DNA from: a crenarchaeote SCGC AAA261-N23
GTDB taxonomy: Archaea; Thermoproteota; Thermoprotei; Gearchaeales; Gearchaeaceae
Length of the DNA: 5,742 nt
NCBI GenBank assembly: GCA_000375685.1
Contig: AQVQ01000011.1
Span: 1 to 5,742, forward strand
Reading direction: 5' to 3'
Shown: positions 5,251-5,742 of the stretch, piece after piece
Layout: each line of letters starts with the position of its first letter
How positions within the stretch are numbered: the stretch's first letter is position 1
Notes under the pieces: model-generated
The model's input: only the letters and a program-made list of their open reading frames with translations
The model's database searches: none
Told to the model about the DNA's origin: nothing
Translations under genes and position numbers: made by a program

Positions 5251-5742
5251 ATGTATTTGAATAAAGTTAAGGGCTCACCTGCACTTCAACTGGTAAACTT
5301 AGTAATAGAAAAAAACTTCAAAGGGCGAAAGAATTATTTCATTAGCAATTGGAGAACCGACTTTTGAAAACCCAGATGAAATTGTTGAAGAAGCTTATAA
5401 AGCCATGAAAAAAGAGAAACAAAATATACTTCATCATTCGGGATCTATGAAGTAAGGGAAACGATTGCTGAGAAAGTAAGAAAGAAGAATAGAATAAATG
5501 CTGAAACTAAAAATGTTCCATTTACTCCTGCAAAGTACGCAGTTTTTGCTTCAATAATGGCCATAGTTAACAAAAGAGGACAAATACTAACTCCAGATCC
5601 TGGATACTTTTACATAGAACCTATAACACTTGCAGGAGCAAAGCCTGTTTATTACAGGCTCAATGATGATTTTTCTTTGAATATAGACGAGATAAAAAGC
5701 AAAATAACGGATAAAACTTTGGGGATAATAATAAACACTCCT
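5251..5742 (+). pseudogene. Class I/II (aspartate-type) PLP aminotransferase, N-terminal part, two frameshifts, runs off window
   Basis: The N-terminal third of a fold-type I aminotransferase, which transfers amino groups between an amino acid and a 2-oxo acid using PLP. The frame starts at ATG 5251 (MYLNKVKGSPALQLVNLVIEK). It then continues in the +1 frame (IISLAIGEPTFENPDEIVEEA) and returns to the original frame (TKYTSSFGIYEVRETIAEK, FASIMAI, TPDPGYFYIEP, TLGIIINTP). The first shift fits one extra A in the run of seven at 5309-5315. The second fits one missing A in the run at 5408-5413 or the AAA at 5417-5419. Unshifted translation stops at TGA 5365-5367, and the middle frame stops at TAA 5453-5455. 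The loop FTPAKYAVF also seems one residue short: relatives usually have a Gly after TP (TPGxK), near the cofactor phosphate. The catalytic lysine would lie beyond the window. It could be a true pseudogene or an intact gene with homopolymer sequencing errors. The family assignment is firm; the exact substrate is not. Confidence 0.82.

Overview
The window is AT-rich. Its genes look like those of a thermoacidophilic crenarchaeon, most likely one of the Sulfolobales. This is inferred from protein style (an AcnA-type aconitase, a DoxX-family membrane protein, an archaeal-type class I aminotransferase), from Lys/Ile-rich composition, and from A+T-rich TATA boxes lying about 26 bp upstream of start codons, as expected for leaderless archaeal transcripts. 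The species cannot be fixed from the sequence alone.

Layout. Positions 1-1748 (minus strand) hold the N-terminal 582 codons of a cytosolic aconitase; its 3' end lies outside the window. A 30-bp divergent gap separates it from a plus-strand gene (1779-3395) for a 538-residue protein made of two nitroreductase/SagB-type FMN oxidoreductase domains. An 86-codon gene of unknown function follows on the same strand (3425-3685). After a 190-bp AT-rich spacer with a perfect 10-bp inverted repeat comes a small four-helix DoxX-family membrane protein (3878-4294). A 560-bp stretch without an intact gene (4295-4854) contains what looks like a decayed IS481-like transposase on the minus strand. A single-domain cupin (4855-5220) and the start of a class I/II aminotransferase (5251 to the window edge) follow. 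The aminotransferase reading frame is broken by two compensating single-base indels.

How the genes relate. This looks like ordinary chromosome with separately promoted genes rather than one operon. Aconitase (citrate to isocitrate) and the aspartate-type aminotransferase both belong to central carbon and amino-acid metabolism, but nothing ties them together. The only plausible co-transcribed pair is the SagB-like oxidoreductase and the small protein after it, 29 bp apart. No YcaO cyclodehydratase or precursor peptide is present, so a thiazole/oxazole peptide pathway cannot be claimed.

No clearly new system stands out. The points most worth a second look are the fused two-domain oxidoreductase, whose halves keep complementary cofactor motifs; the double-frameshifted aminotransferase; the interlocked divergent promoters; and the transposase fossil.
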